Source: Butyriboletus loyo (Eukaryota > Basidiomycota > Agaricomycetes > Boletales > Boletaceae). Taken from it: a stretch of DNA of 64,000 nt. The stretch is taken from positions 1 to 64,000 of the forward strand of contig JBBPSI010000088.1 in the NCBI GenBank assembly GCA_038093515.1, written 5' to 3'. Positions within the stretch are counted from its first letter, which is position 1. Every line of letters starts with the position of its first letter. A program made the position numbers and the translations under genes. This document shows, piece after piece, positions 1-13,119 of this stretch. The notes under the pieces were generated by a model that was given only the letters and a program-made list of their open reading frames with translations, did no database searches and was not told the DNA's origin.

Positions 1-536
1 ATCGTATGAGAAGCCTTCATCCACGACTGCGATCATGTTATCCAACACGAGTGACGTGCGGTTTGACATAGTACTGATTGCCCGTACCGACGGAATGAAG
101 GAGAGTCGTAAAGCAGCCCTCCACCACAGTCATTCCGTCTATAAGAACAGTGCAACATGTCGATCACACCGCCCCTTTAACCCAGGGTCTGGTGTACACT
201 GCACCACGTGGTTATGCCAACACCTTGCTGGGTAGCACCGCAGGAGATAGCCATTTTCCCACCTCAGGCCAGCATTTCTATCTTTATTGTAGCGGCGCGA
301 GTGTCAGTCCCTGATTCTGAAGAATCCCAAGAATGGTAACGTGGATAGCATTACACTCACCGCCACCAGATCAAGCTGTAAACTTCTAGTAATGGAACAT
401 TTGTCCACCGCCATTTCGACGGCTTGAGAGGAGATGTTTTTACTCACCGACACCGTAAATGATGCGCCAATCTTCATGTTTCCTCAGCCAGGGCAGCGTG
501 GCACCGTCATCAGAGAGCGGGAATGCTCCCTGAATC
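1..536. other. No gene identified (left edge)
   Basis: I see no convincing coding exon here. The short open frames lack family features and have no partner in the other repeat units. Similarity to unit 3 begins near position 537, where the text following 'ttgccgttgtatgtg' matches the stretch that starts near 11311. Confidence 0.4.
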
Positions 537-1587
537 CTTTGCCGTTGTATGTGCACCCAAATTCACGCCCAAGTACGTTCCCTGCCCATCTTCGTATGTC
601 ATTTGAGCATCTACAGTTCTCTCAGCTTTGGGATCTTTCGTCTAACGGATCCACCCGGTATCCAAACGATTCTGGGTTGTCACGCCAAGGAAGCGTTTCA
701 TCCGCATACCGATCTTCCTATTTATACCGTGCGTCTATTTATTCTCCGTCATATCCCGATTTGGCACTCATGCATTCTGCTACGAACGAATCGTAAAGGA
801 TGCAGACAAGGGACACGTACAGATGAAGGATATGCCGCTCGAGATTGTGGATTTGCGGTAATCACCTCACCACTCTGTCCTCTGTCCTTTTTTCCTCCCC
901 CTCCTGGGTTTTTCTTTTTTTCTTCCATCCCGTCTTGTCATACATCATTGATCCATTCAATATTGTCCTACCTACACATCTTCTCGACATGTCTTGTCCA
1001 CCCTCCCACCCTCCGCCCCACCCCATGTCTCTCCTGATCCGCACTACAGACGTTTTTCATATGTATCGCAAGGCAAGTAATCATTGGCATGGCACGTTCA
1101 ATTTTATTTTTATAATTGTGTGTTGGTGGGTGAACATGTGACGAGGTGGGTATCAAAAATGAGATGAAGCCCCTACGGTGCAGTCGGTCCTCCGTCCATT
1201 CTGCTTGGTCGCGACAATCAGAAGGACCTCGGAGTCAAGCAGGGGATAGTACAGCGCAGGCAAGATGATGTGCGTGCGTATCAGCTCGGCCACGGTACGA
1301 TTGGGCATTCGACGAGTCAGTACGTGAGTTGTCGAGGAAAGCGTGGGTGAACAAGCAGAGCGAGTCACCCTTGCGCCTTCATGGTGTGGCCGGCCACGAT
1401 ACGTCGCTCAGAACGCAGAATATGAAAGGTTCAAATCTGAAGCTGAAGGTGGAGTCACAGTTGGCCTGGCGCAAGTCTTTGCTTTGAAAACAACGCACTG
1501 GAGTACCGAAGAGAACACCAACTTGAAGCGTAGACCGAATAAGACAAGCGAGAGGGCGAGGTTCGACTTCATCGTTGGGAAGTGGGC

Positions 1588-2691
1588 CTAAAAATTCTTG
1601 CAAAAGATGGTACGACAAGGACAGTCCGTCCTGTTTTCGATTGTTTTCGGCGTCATCGAAACCCGCAAGCTACATGAATGGATTGTTTCGACCGCATCCA
1701 TCGCTCGGGCATGTGGTTTTACCCACTCACAACTCCTCCAAGGTGAATGCATATGTCTGATGTGAACCTTCATCCACGTGTCCACCGAGATTGCTCCAGG
1801 GACGGGGGAAGGTATTGCAGTCGATCCTCCAACTTTGGGGCATCGTATTTCGTGGAGATGATCCAAGACCTCTCTCTCCTGAAAATGTTGTCCCGCCGCT
1901 TGCAGGGCATAGGGTGGGCGCTGTAGTGCGAGCGAGAAGAACTGCATCAATTGTTGCAGGGAGCATTCATATCTAGCAAGTTCGTCAGTGTCAATCGGCG
2001 CGGCTTGTGGAAGCGTACTGACTACAAGTGGCGCAAATGTCCGCCAGCTCGAACCAGTCTTCGACATCGGTGTAATAGGTGTCGAAGTACTCAAGGGTTC
2101 GTGAATGAGGTAGTCGATGCTGGTCATTCGTCGGTCTAACGACATATGTCGCTTTGAATTTGCCTTGGAAGGAAAAAGTATGAGAACGAGATCAGACTGG
2201 TAAAATCCGCCTCCAACAGCTCGGCATAGTATCTGAGAACAGGTTCTGGCGTTTCGATGGAGATGCCTATGACGAAGTCTGCCCGTGGCGAACCTCGCGG
2301 GTGTCAAAAGGCATTCGAGCCCCAGCGGGATGCATGTGTATGTCTACGATAGCAGCGAGCTTCAGCCGACCCGGACATCATAAAAATGTGATGCGGTTCG
2401 AGTTCAGACAGTGCATACATTCGTCTCCTATCTTAGGATGCGCGCGTGTTTTGTGCGCTGCATATCGCGAGTGGGCCTAATGCGAATTGTACGCTCGTCG
2501 TGCACAGAGTCCAGAGATGAGCACTCGCAAGTCCGGGCAGTCCCAAAGTAAGACTGCCCTCTGTAGTGACTAAAGGTTTCGCCGTCACCTAGCGGGAATC
2601 CAAGTAAGAACAAACGCCAAAGACACGAGGCGCCTAGGACCCATATCGAGAATAAGGAAATATGTTTACGAACTGATCTTGCGCACCACAA
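1588..2691 (-). pseudogene. Gene X copy 1, degraded coding region of unknown family
   Basis: I do not recognise the family. On the minus strand, pieces of one protein appear in several frames. The part with 'LARYECSLQQLMQFFSLAL' and 'RPPYALQAAGQHFQE' is followed by 'MTPKTIENRTDCPCR' at the 3' end. The same pieces occur in the same order in the copies at 6.3-7.5, 11.9-12.9, 23.8-25.4, 28.2-29.6 and 35.4-36.6 kb, with amino-acid changes but kept motifs, which argues for past coding. Stops and frame changes break this copy. It lies just upstream of, and divergent from, WD40 copy R1, with only about 70 bp between its 5' open frame and the R1 start codon. Confidence 0.4.
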
Positions 2692-2757
2692 CTACATAAA
2701 CCGAAACACATCGTTCTTTCACGCTTCGAACCCCACAACTGTATAGCATTGGTGAAG

Positions 2758-4927
2758 ATGTCCTCGACGAAAACTGGTGGGTAGCAGCTCCGAGGAATAA
2801 TTGTGCAATGCTGACAATTCAGTAAGAGCCAATATTAGTACTCGACACCGGCGCTGGCGAGGTATACGTTGTCACTTTCCACCTTGATGGTATGCATCTT
2901 TTGAGCGGGAATAGCGATGGGATTCGACGATGGCGACTTGAAGATGGTCAAGAGGTGGGAAATAAAATGGGACTGGCCTCGTACGCCATTTCTGTGTCGA
3001 GGGATTGGTTTGTATGTGGGACCAAAAGGGGCGCAAGCGTGTGGGATGCGGGGAAGCATGAAAGGGTCGTCGATGTGGAGGGGGGAAGCTCTGTGTGGAC
3101 AGTCGATGTCTCTCCAGATGCGACCAGGTTTGCCACTGGGACCAATGGTGGCACAGCGAGTATTTGGAACATAACAACTGGCGAGAGACTCGTAGGCCCG
3201 CTCGTGCACGAGAAGCATGTCACTGGAATCCGCTTCTCCCCGAATGGCGAGCACATCACCACTGCCGGCCCCGGGGGCTCCATCCGTGTTTTCGACAGTC
3301 GTGACGGTGTCGAGGTCATAACCATCGACACTACCACACCTTCAGCTGGCCCAATTACTCCACTTACATGGTCAACTGATGGTCAGCAATTTTTTGCGGC
3401 ATCAGATGACAGGAAGATCAATTCTTTTGCTGTGTCCACGGGGTTCCACCTCGCAGAGTCAGCGATTCTCAGTCATGACATCCACTCTATTGTTCTAGCC
3501 AGCAACGGCAAATTTATTGCTACCTCCGCAAACCGTTTCATCTCATTCCTGGACACTGCAACACTCTCGCCCATTCTCCCTGTCATTGAGGACAGTGAAG
3601 ACATACGCTCGATTGCGATCTCCTCGAATAGTCGGTATCTGGCGACTGGACTACAGGACGGAAAAATCACTGTGTATGACCTCAGCCATCTTCCCCCCGA
3701 CACCTATGGACCCCTCCCTGTAAGCATTTGTTCATTCACAATGTTGGCATCTCGAATAAGCTACATTCCTTTTCCCAAGCTGATTCGCTCACTGACGTAC
3801 ACCAGAAAGAACATGGGGAATTGAGTGATCTCCTCGAGGTATCCATCCGTTGTTCCCCCCCGCAAAGCGAGTGCTCACAATTGCATAGAGCGAGGTGCCA
3901 TCCGGCGCACCTGCCCCTCAATTCGACTATGATGCGGTTGGTGATCGCTGCATTCTTCTGTTCTCTCTGTGTTAACGCAGCTGAAGCCACTGTCCCCGGT
4001 ACCATCTGCTCATTCTCGTGAGCATGAGGCACCATAATTATCAGCCAAATCATCTCAGGGGCTTCAAAGGTTTAAAAAGTGGCTATGGACAAGCATCAGG
4101 AACAATGGCAAGGACTCGGCTTTGCACGAGTTTAATCGACGTCCTGGAAAGTCGCGTCGGCCTGTCAATCATCGGTCCCCATCCCACTCACTAGCAACAG
4201 TAGATGTCACAAATGCGGGACCTTCGAGGACGGCCGCAGGTCGACCCGACAAAGCGAGCGTTCTGCATTTTGGATGTAGTGTATCTAACATATCATCTTA
4301 GCGGTCGGTCGCAAAAACTGTCCGAAGACCAAGGAAACCAAAGGTTTGTTGCTCCTCGAGCTTGTATGCAGCAACTCATTATGTTCTACAGCCCAAATCT
4401 CCTGCCAAGGTTGCTGATCCAGGCGATCGGCGTAAAAATGCTTCTGGTAGTGGACAAGGCTCCGCAGATCCAAAAGAAGCAGGCCCGGTGTGTTTTCTGG
4501 TCATTGTATCATCTCATGATGGCTCATTTCCTATTAGGCGCATCAAGTAGATGATGCACCTCATCCCTCCGAGGGAGTTCATGTCATGGTGCGCGACTTT
4601 CCTCAAGCTTACATTATTACGCTCACACGTAGATCAGCATCACCGAGAATCAGGCAAGACTACCCTTTCGATCACACTTCCCGCGTGGATGTTGTGTTTT
4701 CGCTCGGGTACAGAAGATGGGACACACTGATCCAGGTGATGCGATGCGATATGACATGTAGATACCGTGCTCAATATTCAATCCTGATCATGTGGACATC
4801 GGCCATGCAGTTCTTTGAGTTTGTGCTGTCTCATTCTGCCACTAGTACAGATCCGATGAGCCCATCCATGCTTGAGCCCGCTAGGATAGAAGAGGTCTAC
4901 TATATGCACGCGGACGTCGGGATTTGA
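2758..4927 (+). pseudogene. WD40 copy R1: intact seven-blade propeller, tail cut by a stop codon
   Basis: The start ATG (2758) opens a 19-nt exon (2758-2776, MSSTKT) spliced to 2839-3719, which encodes all seven WD40 blades, from VLDTGAGEVY to the final DTYGPLP. Further exons are 3806-3838 (KEHGELSDLLE), 3889-3936 (SEVPSGAPAPQFDYDA) and 3981 onward, all in phase 0. In the last one the codon that is CAA in copy R2 is TAA here (4035-4037), so the product would end at about 345 aa. Tail exons homologous to those of R2 and R5 continue after the stop to about 4927. The propeller alone could still be made, so this may be a short functional form rather than a dead gene. Seven-blade WD40 proteins act as binding platforms; no partner can be read from the sequence. 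Confidence 0.75.
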
Positions 4928-5809
4928 GGATGTCTAACTGATTCGAGCTATTGCAAACTTGCAGATGAGGGTATGCGTCAGGATGTCGCGTCGCTCCTGG
5001 TTCGATGTTTTTCTGCTTCATCACGGGTTTCCCAACTACTCTTTTCAACACGCTCTCTCGTTCACGCTCCGACGAACACGACACAAGCTTCGCCGCAACG
5101 CTGTGATGGTGCTTTACTCCTCCCCACGACGACGAAACAACGAACGGGCGAGATCAAACATCGACCAGCCCGCCCGAAAACGGCTTGCCCATGTTTGATA
5201 TCATCACCATAGCAGAGCTCGAATGGCTTCCATTCCTCGGTCTCTCTGCATCTACCCACAATCAAACCATTAGAGCAGATCATCTGACTTGCTGATGAAG
5301 CTACGAATGGGGTCTATAGGCATGCACTTTCTCTGAATCCGCACGCCTCACCGTACAGGCATCGAGCACACGGAATACAAACGAACGACGACGAACATAC
5401 GGTCAAGCCGTCCGAAACAAAGGCTAAAACGCCTTGCCCATCACGGTGTCTGCTCGACTCCAGCCAACCTGGCAACAAGACGACTCGGACTTTCTGGACG
5501 AGGTGCAAGTTCCAAGACGGTTTTAATTACCACTTTCAAAGCTTCACCCTTATCATTGTCTGGATGCATGCGGATCCGTGACACGTGACCCACCCTCATC
5601 GTTGTACGTTGTCGCCCTTGCACGAGGTCTGAATCTCAGCAACAAGCGTTCAAGCCATATCTCCGATACTCGTGAGTGGATGGATTCATATCTATTGTAT
5701 GTGATTTGTATTCCTGGGATTCATACAAACTAAAGTTGTCGTCGCTTCGAGATACATCGTCGAGCTCCATCAAGAAGTGATGAACGACATTCCGCGCCTA
5801 AACAGTGAG

Positions 5810-6120
5810 GTGAAAAGGGGGGTGGTATCATAGTATGCTGTCAACCCTCCCGATCTCCGGTTTCTCCGGTCGTTGTTCTTGGCTCGTCGGTCTAGCTTTC
5901 GCCTTGTTCTTGTCTTTTATTTGATTGTTTCTATTTAGTCGCAGTTCCCTCGCTCTGGTTTCCCTTGGCTCGTCCTCTTCTTTTATTCTCATCGCACTCC
6001 GACCGTGTACAAGTCATTCGTTGCAGACACGTGCAGAGTTACGGCCCGTGCTAACAGGTGCTGCGTGATTCGATATTTCGTGCCCATAACCATGCCTAGG
6101 AAAACGAGGATGGATATAGG
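5810..6120. repeat. Unit-boundary block, copy 1
   Basis: Contains the G-run 'gaggtgaaaaggggggtgg', the short direct repeat 'ctccggtttctccggtc', a T-rich 'tttctatttagtcgcag' and a CT-rich tract. The same order recurs at about 10,650-11,000 and 16,060-16,400. It may be the promoter or first exon of a small lost gene, or simply the recombination seam of the units. No ATG-started frame is kept in all three copies. Confidence 0.55.
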
Positions 6121-6299
6121 CATGGATATATGTACACTGCGCCTCGAAACCCCCCCGATCGAGGTTCACCACACCATCAAGCCCGTGCTTGGATTTCAGT
6201 TCAGGATTTCGAGCTTTGACGCACCGCATGATTGAAAATTCGATGGTCGATGGTGATGTCGGTGGTGGGTATGATGATGAAGCATATTGCACATCTTGT

Positions 6300-7505
6300 A
6301 ACAAGATCGTACGACAAGGACGGCGTGTCTTGTTTTCGATTTTCTTCGGTGTCATCAAACCAACGCTCTCAGTGTAACCGCAGGACACACGAACCGGTGG
6401 TACATCCATACAAACGTGGATTTTTTCGGCCCGAAATGCAGGTTTACCCACTCCCAACTCTTGTCGGGGTATTCCGTGACCTGTCAAGAGCATCAACATT
6501 TTCCGTCTCTTAAATATCTTGATACATGATGAACGCGACATCTCGAGAGTGCCAAACTCAAAAATCCGAGGTGGGCGTATATCCGGTGTGAACCTTGATC
6601 CACGTGTCCACCGTGATTGCTCAAAAGATGGAGGAGAGTAACCTTTGCAGCCGGTCCTTTGAGGCATCGTAGTTCGTGGAGATGTTCCAAGACCTCTTTT
6701 TTCCTGAAAATGCTGTTCTGCCGCTTGCGGACATAGAATAGGCACTGTAGTGCGAGCGAGAAGAAGTGCATCAGCGGTTGCAAGAAGCATCCATATCTAG
6801 CGAGTTCGTCAGTGTCAATCACCGCGGCTTGTGGAAACGCACTGGTTACAGGTGGCGTAAATATCCGCCAGCTCGATCCAGCCTTCGACATCGGAGTAGA
6901 AGGTGTCGAGGTACTGCAAGGGTGTGAGGTAGTCGATCTTGGCTATTCGTCGGTCTATCGAGATATTGCGCCTTGTCTTTGCCTTGGAAGCAAAAAGTAT
7001 GAGAGACTGGTAAAATCCGCCTCCAACAACTCAGCATAGTATCTGAGAACAGTCTCCGGCGTTTCAGTAGCTTTGATGCGGATGCCTATGACGAAGTCTA
7101 CCCGCGGCGAACCTGGCGGGTGTCAAAATGTATTCGAGCCCCAGCGGGATGCATGTGTATGTCTACGATAGCAGCGAGCTTCAGCCGACCCGGACATCAT
7201 AAAAATGTGATGTGGTTCGAGTTCAGACAGTGCATACATTCATCTCCTATCTCAGGATGCACGCGTGTTTTGTGCGCCGCATATCACGAATGGGACTATT
7301 GCGGATCGTACGCTCGTCGTGCACAGAGTCCAGACATGAGCACTCACAAATCCGGGAGGTCCCCAAGTAAGACTACCTTCTGTAGTGAGTAAAGGTTTCG
7401 CCGTCACCTAGCGGGAGTCCGAGTAAGAACAAGCGCCAAAGACACGAGGCGCCTAGGACCCATATCGAGAATAAGGAAATATATATTTACGAACTGACCT
7501 TGCGC
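6300..7505 (-). pseudogene. Gene X copy 2, degraded
   Basis: Minus-strand relic matching the other gene X copies. Visible pieces are 'VDFVIGIRIKATETPETVL' followed by 'RYYAELLEAD' (near 7020-7110), 'IDTDELARYGCFLQPLMHFF' (near 6790-6810) and the C-terminal 'VSCGYTESVGLMTPKKIEN' (near 6330-6390). The pieces lie in different frames. Some of the shifts may be introns, but I could not build one continuous model. It is divergent from WD40 copy R2. Confidence 0.4.
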
Positions 7506-7578
7506 ACCACGACTACATAAACCGAAACACATCGTTCTTTCACGCTTCGAACCCCACAACTGTATAGCATTGGTGAAG

Positions 7579-9659
7579 ATGTCCTCGACGAAAACCGGTG
7601 GGTAGCAGCTCCGAGGAATGATTGTGCAATGCTGACAATTCAGTAAGAGCCAACATTAGTACTTGACACCGGCACTAGCGAGGTATACACTGTCACTTTC
7701 CACCCTGACAGTATGCATCTTTTGAGTGGGAATAGCGACGGGATTCGACGATGGCGACTTGAAGATGGCCAAGATGTGGGAGAGCAAATGGGACAGGACT
7801 CGTACGCCATTTCCGTATCAAAGGATCACAATTGGTTGGTATGTGGGACCATGGAGGGCGCAAGCGTGTGGGACACGGAGATGCATGAAAAAGTCGTCGA
7901 CGTGGAGGGGGGAAGCTCCGTGTGGGCAGTCGATGTCTCTCCAGATGCGACCAGGTTTGCCACTGGGACTGAGGCTGGCACAGCGGGTATTTGGAGCACA
8001 ACGACTGGGGAGAGACTTGTAGGCCCACTCGAGCACGAGAAGGAGGTCACTGGAATTCGGTTCTCCCCGAATGGCGAGCACATCGCCACTGCCTGCTACA
8101 GCGGCTCCATCCGTGTTTTCGACAGTCGTAACGGTGATGGGCTCATCACCATCGACACTACCACACCTTCATCCGCTGCAATTACTCCGCTTGCGTGGTC
8201 GAATGATGGTCAGCAAATCTTTGCGGCATCAAACAACAAGAAGATCAATTCTTTTGCTGTGTCCACCGGGTCCCACCTCGCCGAGTCAGCGATTCTCAGT
8301 CACGACATTCACTCTATTGCTCTATCTAGCAATGGCAAATTTATCGCTACCTCCGCAGACTGTTTCATCTCACTCCTGGACACTGCAACACTCTTGCACA
8401 TTCTCCCTGCCATTGAGGACAGTGAACACATACGCTCAATTGCCATATCCTTGAATGCTCAGTATCTGGCGACTGGACTACAGGACGGAAAAATCACTGT
8501 GCATGACCTCGCCCATATTCTCCCAGACACCTATGTAAGCAATTGTTCTTCTCGATGTCGAATAAGCCAATCAAATTTCCCACACTGATTCCCTCAATGA
8601 CATACACCAGAAAGAACACGGGGAACTAGGTGATCTCCTCGAGGTATCCATTCGTTGTTTTCCCCTGCAAAGCGAGTTCTCACGATTGCATAGAACGAGG
8701 TGCCATCCGGCGCACCTGCCCCTCAATTCGACTATGATGCGGTTGGTGATCGCTGCATTCTTCTCTTCTCTCCGTATTAACGCAGCTGAAGCCACCATCT
8801 CCGGTACCATCCGCTCATTCTCGTGAGCATGAGGCACCGCAATTATCAGCCAAATCATCTCAGGGGCTTCAAAGGTTTAAAAAGTGGCTACGGACAAGCG
8901 TCAGGAACAATAGCAAGGACCCGGCTTTGCACGAGCTTAATCGACGTCCTGGAAAGTCGCGTCGGCCTATCGATCATCAGTCCCCCTCCCACTCACCAGC
9001 AACAGTGGATGTCACAAATGCGGGACCTTCGAGGATGGCCGCGGGTCGACCTGATAAAGTGAGTGTTCTGCACTTTGGATGTGGTATATCTAAAATATCG
9101 TCTCAGCGATCAGTCGCGAAAACTATTCGAACAAAGCCAAAGGTTTGTTGTTCCTCGGGGTTGTATGCTGGAGACTCATCAAACGCTACAGCGTAAATCA
9201 CACGCCCAAACTGTCGGCCCCAGAAACCCAAACAAGAACGCCTCTGGTGGCGGACAAGGCTCTGCAGTCCCGGGAGAAGTGGGGTCGGTGCGTGTTCTTC
9301 TGGGTATTGGTGCATTGTTTCATTTCCTATCAGGCGCAACAAGCGAACGATGCGTCTCATCCCCCCGCCGAGGGAGTCCATCTCACGGTGCGCGCACTTT
9401 CATCAAAGTTATGTCGTCACACTCATAGCAGATCAGCATCACCGAGAATCAGGCAAGGCTACCCTTTCGTTCACGTTTCCCGCATGGATGTTTTGTCTTC
9501 GCTCAGGTGCAGAAGATGGGGCTCATTGATGTGGTGCAGTGCATGATACTGTACTCGGTCGTGATCATGTGGACATCGTTCACGCAGTTCTTCGAGTTCG
9601 TGTCGCTTCATAGCACTGCTAGTAGTACAAATCTGATCATCCATGATGGAGTCCGCTAG
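7579..9659 (+). CDS. WD40 copy R2: seven-blade WD40 protein with basic tail, readable to the end
   Basis: Model: exons 7579-7597, 7660-8534, 8611-8643, 8694-8741, 8786-9058, 9107-9142, 9192-9287, 9334-9387 and 9432-9659, about 553 aa. All introns are GT-AG and 44-76 nt. The tail junctions are phase 0. The first two exons give a complete seven-blade propeller of about 298 aa, with blade cores such as GIRFSPNGEHIATA and SIRVFDSRNG. The tail is basic and rich in Ser, Pro and Lys (LQRFKKWLRTSVRNNSKDP, then RPGKSRRP) and has no recognisable domain. There is no signal peptide or membrane segment, so an intracellular binding role is likely. The end depends on whether a possible intron inside the last exon is used; either reading stops at the TAG at 9657-9659. 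It is one of three copies without a lesion. Confidence 0.75.
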
Positions 9660-10649
9660 GATAGAAGATGTCTTTATACACACGGACGTCGGGATTCGAG
9701 GACGGTGTCTCACTGATTTGAGCTATTGCAAACCTGCAGATGGTCGACCAAGACGAGGGTATGCGTCAGGATGTCGTGTTGCTCCCGGTTCGATGTTTTT
9801 CCGCCTCATCACGGGTTCCCCAACTACTCTTTTCAACACGCTCTCTCGTTCACGCTCGGACGAACACGTTGTGATGATGCTTTACCCTTCCCCACGACAA
9901 CGAAACGACGAGTGGGAGAGATCAGACATCGACGGGCCCGTCCTAGTTCTCTCGAACTCGGCTCCTAGCCCCATGATTCAATGCGATGAACCCTTGGAAG
10001 CGCATTCGAGAAAGCGGCCTGCCCATGTTTGATATCATCACCACAGCAAAGCTCGAATGGTTCCCATTCCTCGGTCTCTTGGCATCTACCCATAATCAAA
10101 CCACTAGAGCAGGACTTGCTGATGGCTAGCTACGAACGGGACTCGGATCTATAGTCATGGGCTTTCTCCAAGTCCACATGCCTCACCGTACAGGCAAAAT
10201 ACAAACGAACGACGAACATACGATTAAGCCGTCCGAAATAAAGGCTAAAACACCTTGCCCGTCACAGTGTCTGCTCGACTCCAGCCAACCTGGCAACATG
10301 ACGACTCGGACTTTCCGCACGACTTTCTGGACGACGCGCGAGTTCCGAGACGGTTTTAATTACCACATTAACCCTTATCGTTGTCAGGACATCTCGAGAC
10401 AGATGCGTGCAGACTCGTGACCCACCCTCATCGTTGTACGTTGTCGCCCCTGCACGAGGTTTGAATCTCAGCAACAAGCGCTCAAGTCATATCTCCGATA
10501 CTCGTGAATGAATGGATTCATATCTATTGTATGTGACCCGTATTCCTGGGATTCATACAAATTAAAGTTGTCGTCGCCTTGAGATACATCGTCGGGCCCC
10601 ATCAAGAAATGATGAACGATATTTCACGCCTAAACAGTGCCTGCCTCGG

Positions 10650-11000
10650 GAGGTGAAAAGGGGGGTGGTGTCATAATACACTGCCAACCCTCCCGATCTC
10701 CGGTTTCTCCGGTCATCGTCCTTGGCTCGTCGGTCTAGCTTTCGCCTTGTTCCCGTCTTTCATTTGATTATTTCTATTTCTATTTAGTCGCAGTGCCATC
10801 GCTCTCGTTTTCCCTTGGCCCGTCCTCTTCTTTTACCCCCATCGCACCCCTTACGACTTGGGTCGACAGTATACAAGTCATTCGACGCAGACACTTGCAG
10901 AGTCAGGGCCCGTCCTCACAGGTGCTACGTGATTCAATATTTCGTGCCCATAACCATGCCCAGGACAATGGGGATGGATATGGACATGGATATATGTACA
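10650..11000. repeat. Unit-boundary block, copy 2
   Basis: Second copy of the seam block: 'gaggtgaaaaggggggtgg' near 10,650, 'ctccggtttctccggtc' near 10,700, the T-rich stretch (here with an additional 'tttctatttctattt' step) and the CT-rich tract leading to 'cataaccatgcccagg'. It separates unit R2 from unit R3. Confidence 0.55.
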
Positions 11001-11944
11001 CTGCGCCTCGAAACCCCCGATCGACCATCAAGCCCGAGCTTTGATTTCAGTTTAGGATTAGGTTCGTGTAGAATTTTCTCGTTTTGAACGCTCGAGCTTT
11101 GACGCTTCGCATGGTTGACGGTACGATGGTCAGATGGTGATGATCATGGTAATGATAGCCTCTGATGACGCTCAGATGACGTGACCATTCTTCGGTCATC
11201 AAACCTTGAAACTGAGCTCAGGGACCCGAGCTACGAGGTAGACAGATTCAGTATTTGGGGGAGGGGAGGTACCAAGGGAAACCATCAATTCTCACTGCGC
11301 TCGAGTTCATCCTTCGCCGTTGTATGTGTATGTGCACCCAAATTCGCGTCCAAGTACGTTCCCTGCCCATCTCCGTGTGTCATTTGAGCATCTACAGTTC
11401 TCTCAGCTTTGGGATCTTTCGTCTAACGGATCCACCCGGTATCCAAACCATTCAGATCACTCCGCAGCCAAGCCCAAGCTAAGTTGGAGTTTTGCCCAGT
11501 TATCTGATAGGGACTCTGTCGAGCGGAGCATGAACTTCTCGGCACCAACGACATGCATACCATGATGAGTGAGTCGACTGCACCGAAAGGGATAGTACAG
11601 AGCAGGCAAGATGATGTGCGTGCGTGTCAGCTCGGCCACGGTACGATTGGGCATTCGACGAGTCAGTACGTGAGTCGTCGAAGAAAGCGTGGGTGAACAA
11701 ACAGAACGGGTCACCCTTGCGCCTTCATGGTGTGACCGGCCACGATACGTCGCCCAGAACGCAGAACATGAAAGGTTCAAATCTGGAGCTGAAGCTGGAG
11801 TCACAGCCGGCCTGGCGCAAGTCTTTGCTTTGAGAACAACGCACTGGAGTACCGAAGAGAACACCAACTTGAAGCGTAGACCGAATAAAACAAGCGAGAG
11901 GGCGAGGTTCGGCTTCATCGCTGGGCAGTGGCCCTGAAAAATCT

Positions 11945-12948
11945 TGCAAAAGATGGTACGACAAGGACGGTTCGTCCAGTTTTCGATTGTTTTCGGCGTC
12001 ATCAAATCGACGTTCTCGGTGTAACCGCAAAGCCACATGAAGGGATTATTTCGACCACATCCATCGCTCGGACATGCGGTTTTACCCACTCCCAACTCCT
12101 CCAAGGTGAGTGCATATGTCTGATGTGAACCTTGATCCACGTGTCCACCGAGATTGCTCCAGGGACGAGGAAGGTATTGCAGCCGGTCCTCCAACTTTGG
12201 GGCATCGTATTTCGTGGAGATGATCCAAGACCCCTCTCCTGAAAATGTTGTCCCGCCGCTTGCAGGGCATAGGGTGGGCGCTGGGCGCTGTAGTGCGAGA
12301 GAGAAGAAGTGCATCAGTTGTTGCAGGGAGTATTCATATCTAGCAAGTTCGTCAGTGTCAATCGGCGCGGCTTGTAGAATCGTACTGGTTACAGGTGGCG
12401 TAAATATCCGCCAGCTCGAACCAGTCTTCGACATCGGTGTAGAAGGTGTCGAGGTACTGCAAGGGTGTGAGGTAGTCGATCTTGGCTATTCGTCGGTCTA
12501 TCGAAATATTGCGCTTTGTATTTGCCTTGGAAGCAAAAAGTATGAGAGACTGGTAAAATCCGCCTCCAACAACTCAGCATAGTATCTGAGAACAGTCTCT
12601 GGCGTTTCAGTGGCTTCGATGCGGATGCCTATGACGAAGTCTGCCCGTGGCGAACCTGGTGGGTGTCAAAATGCATTCGAGCCCCAGCGGGATGCATGTG
12701 GATGTCTACGATAGCAGCGAGCTTCAGCCGACCCGGACATCATAAAATGAGATGTGGTTCGAGTTCGGGCAGTGCATACATTCGTCTCCTATCTCAGGAT
12801 GCACGCGTGTTTTGTGCAAAGATGTCGTGAGTGGGTCTAATGCGGATTGTACGCTCGTTGTGCACAGAGTCCAGACATGAGCACTCACAAATCCGGGAGG
12901 TCCCCAAGTAAGACTACCTTCTGTAGTGAGTAAAGGTTTCGCCGTCAC
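11945..12948 (-). pseudogene. Gene X copy 3, degraded
   Basis: Minus-strand relic with the best-kept middle part. The frame from 'DFVIGIRIEATETPETVL' (near 12,630) through 'RYYAELLEADFTSLSY' continues, after a probable intron, as 'RRIAKIDYLTPLQYLDTFYT' and then 'DVEDWFELADIYAT' (near 12,410-12,500). 'IDTDELARYEYSLQQLMHFF' and 'ENVDLMTPKTIENW' follow further 3'. The conserved spacing of Leu and Arg residues suggests an alpha-helical protein. Family unknown. Stops remain in any single frame that I tried. Confidence 0.4.
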
Positions 12949-13119
12949 CTAGCGGGAGTCCGAGTAAGAACAAGCGCCAAAGACACGAGGCGCCTAGGAC
13001 CCATATCGAGAATAAGGAAATATATATTTACGAACTGACCTTGCGCACCACGACTGCATAAACCGAAACACATCGTTCTTTCACCCTTCGAACCCCACAA
13101 CTGTATAGCATTGGTGAAG

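Noticed and set aside
1343..11937. Paired 82-codon plus-strand frames at 1343-1591 and 11689-11937
   Set aside because: They are similar only because the DNA block was duplicated. They begin with GTG, not ATG, and the unit R2 lacks the block.
11457..12434. Minus-strand open frame of 325 codons
   Set aside because: Only its first third matches gene X. The rest runs through noncoding flank, and the homologous units are closed there, so it is not a real single exon.
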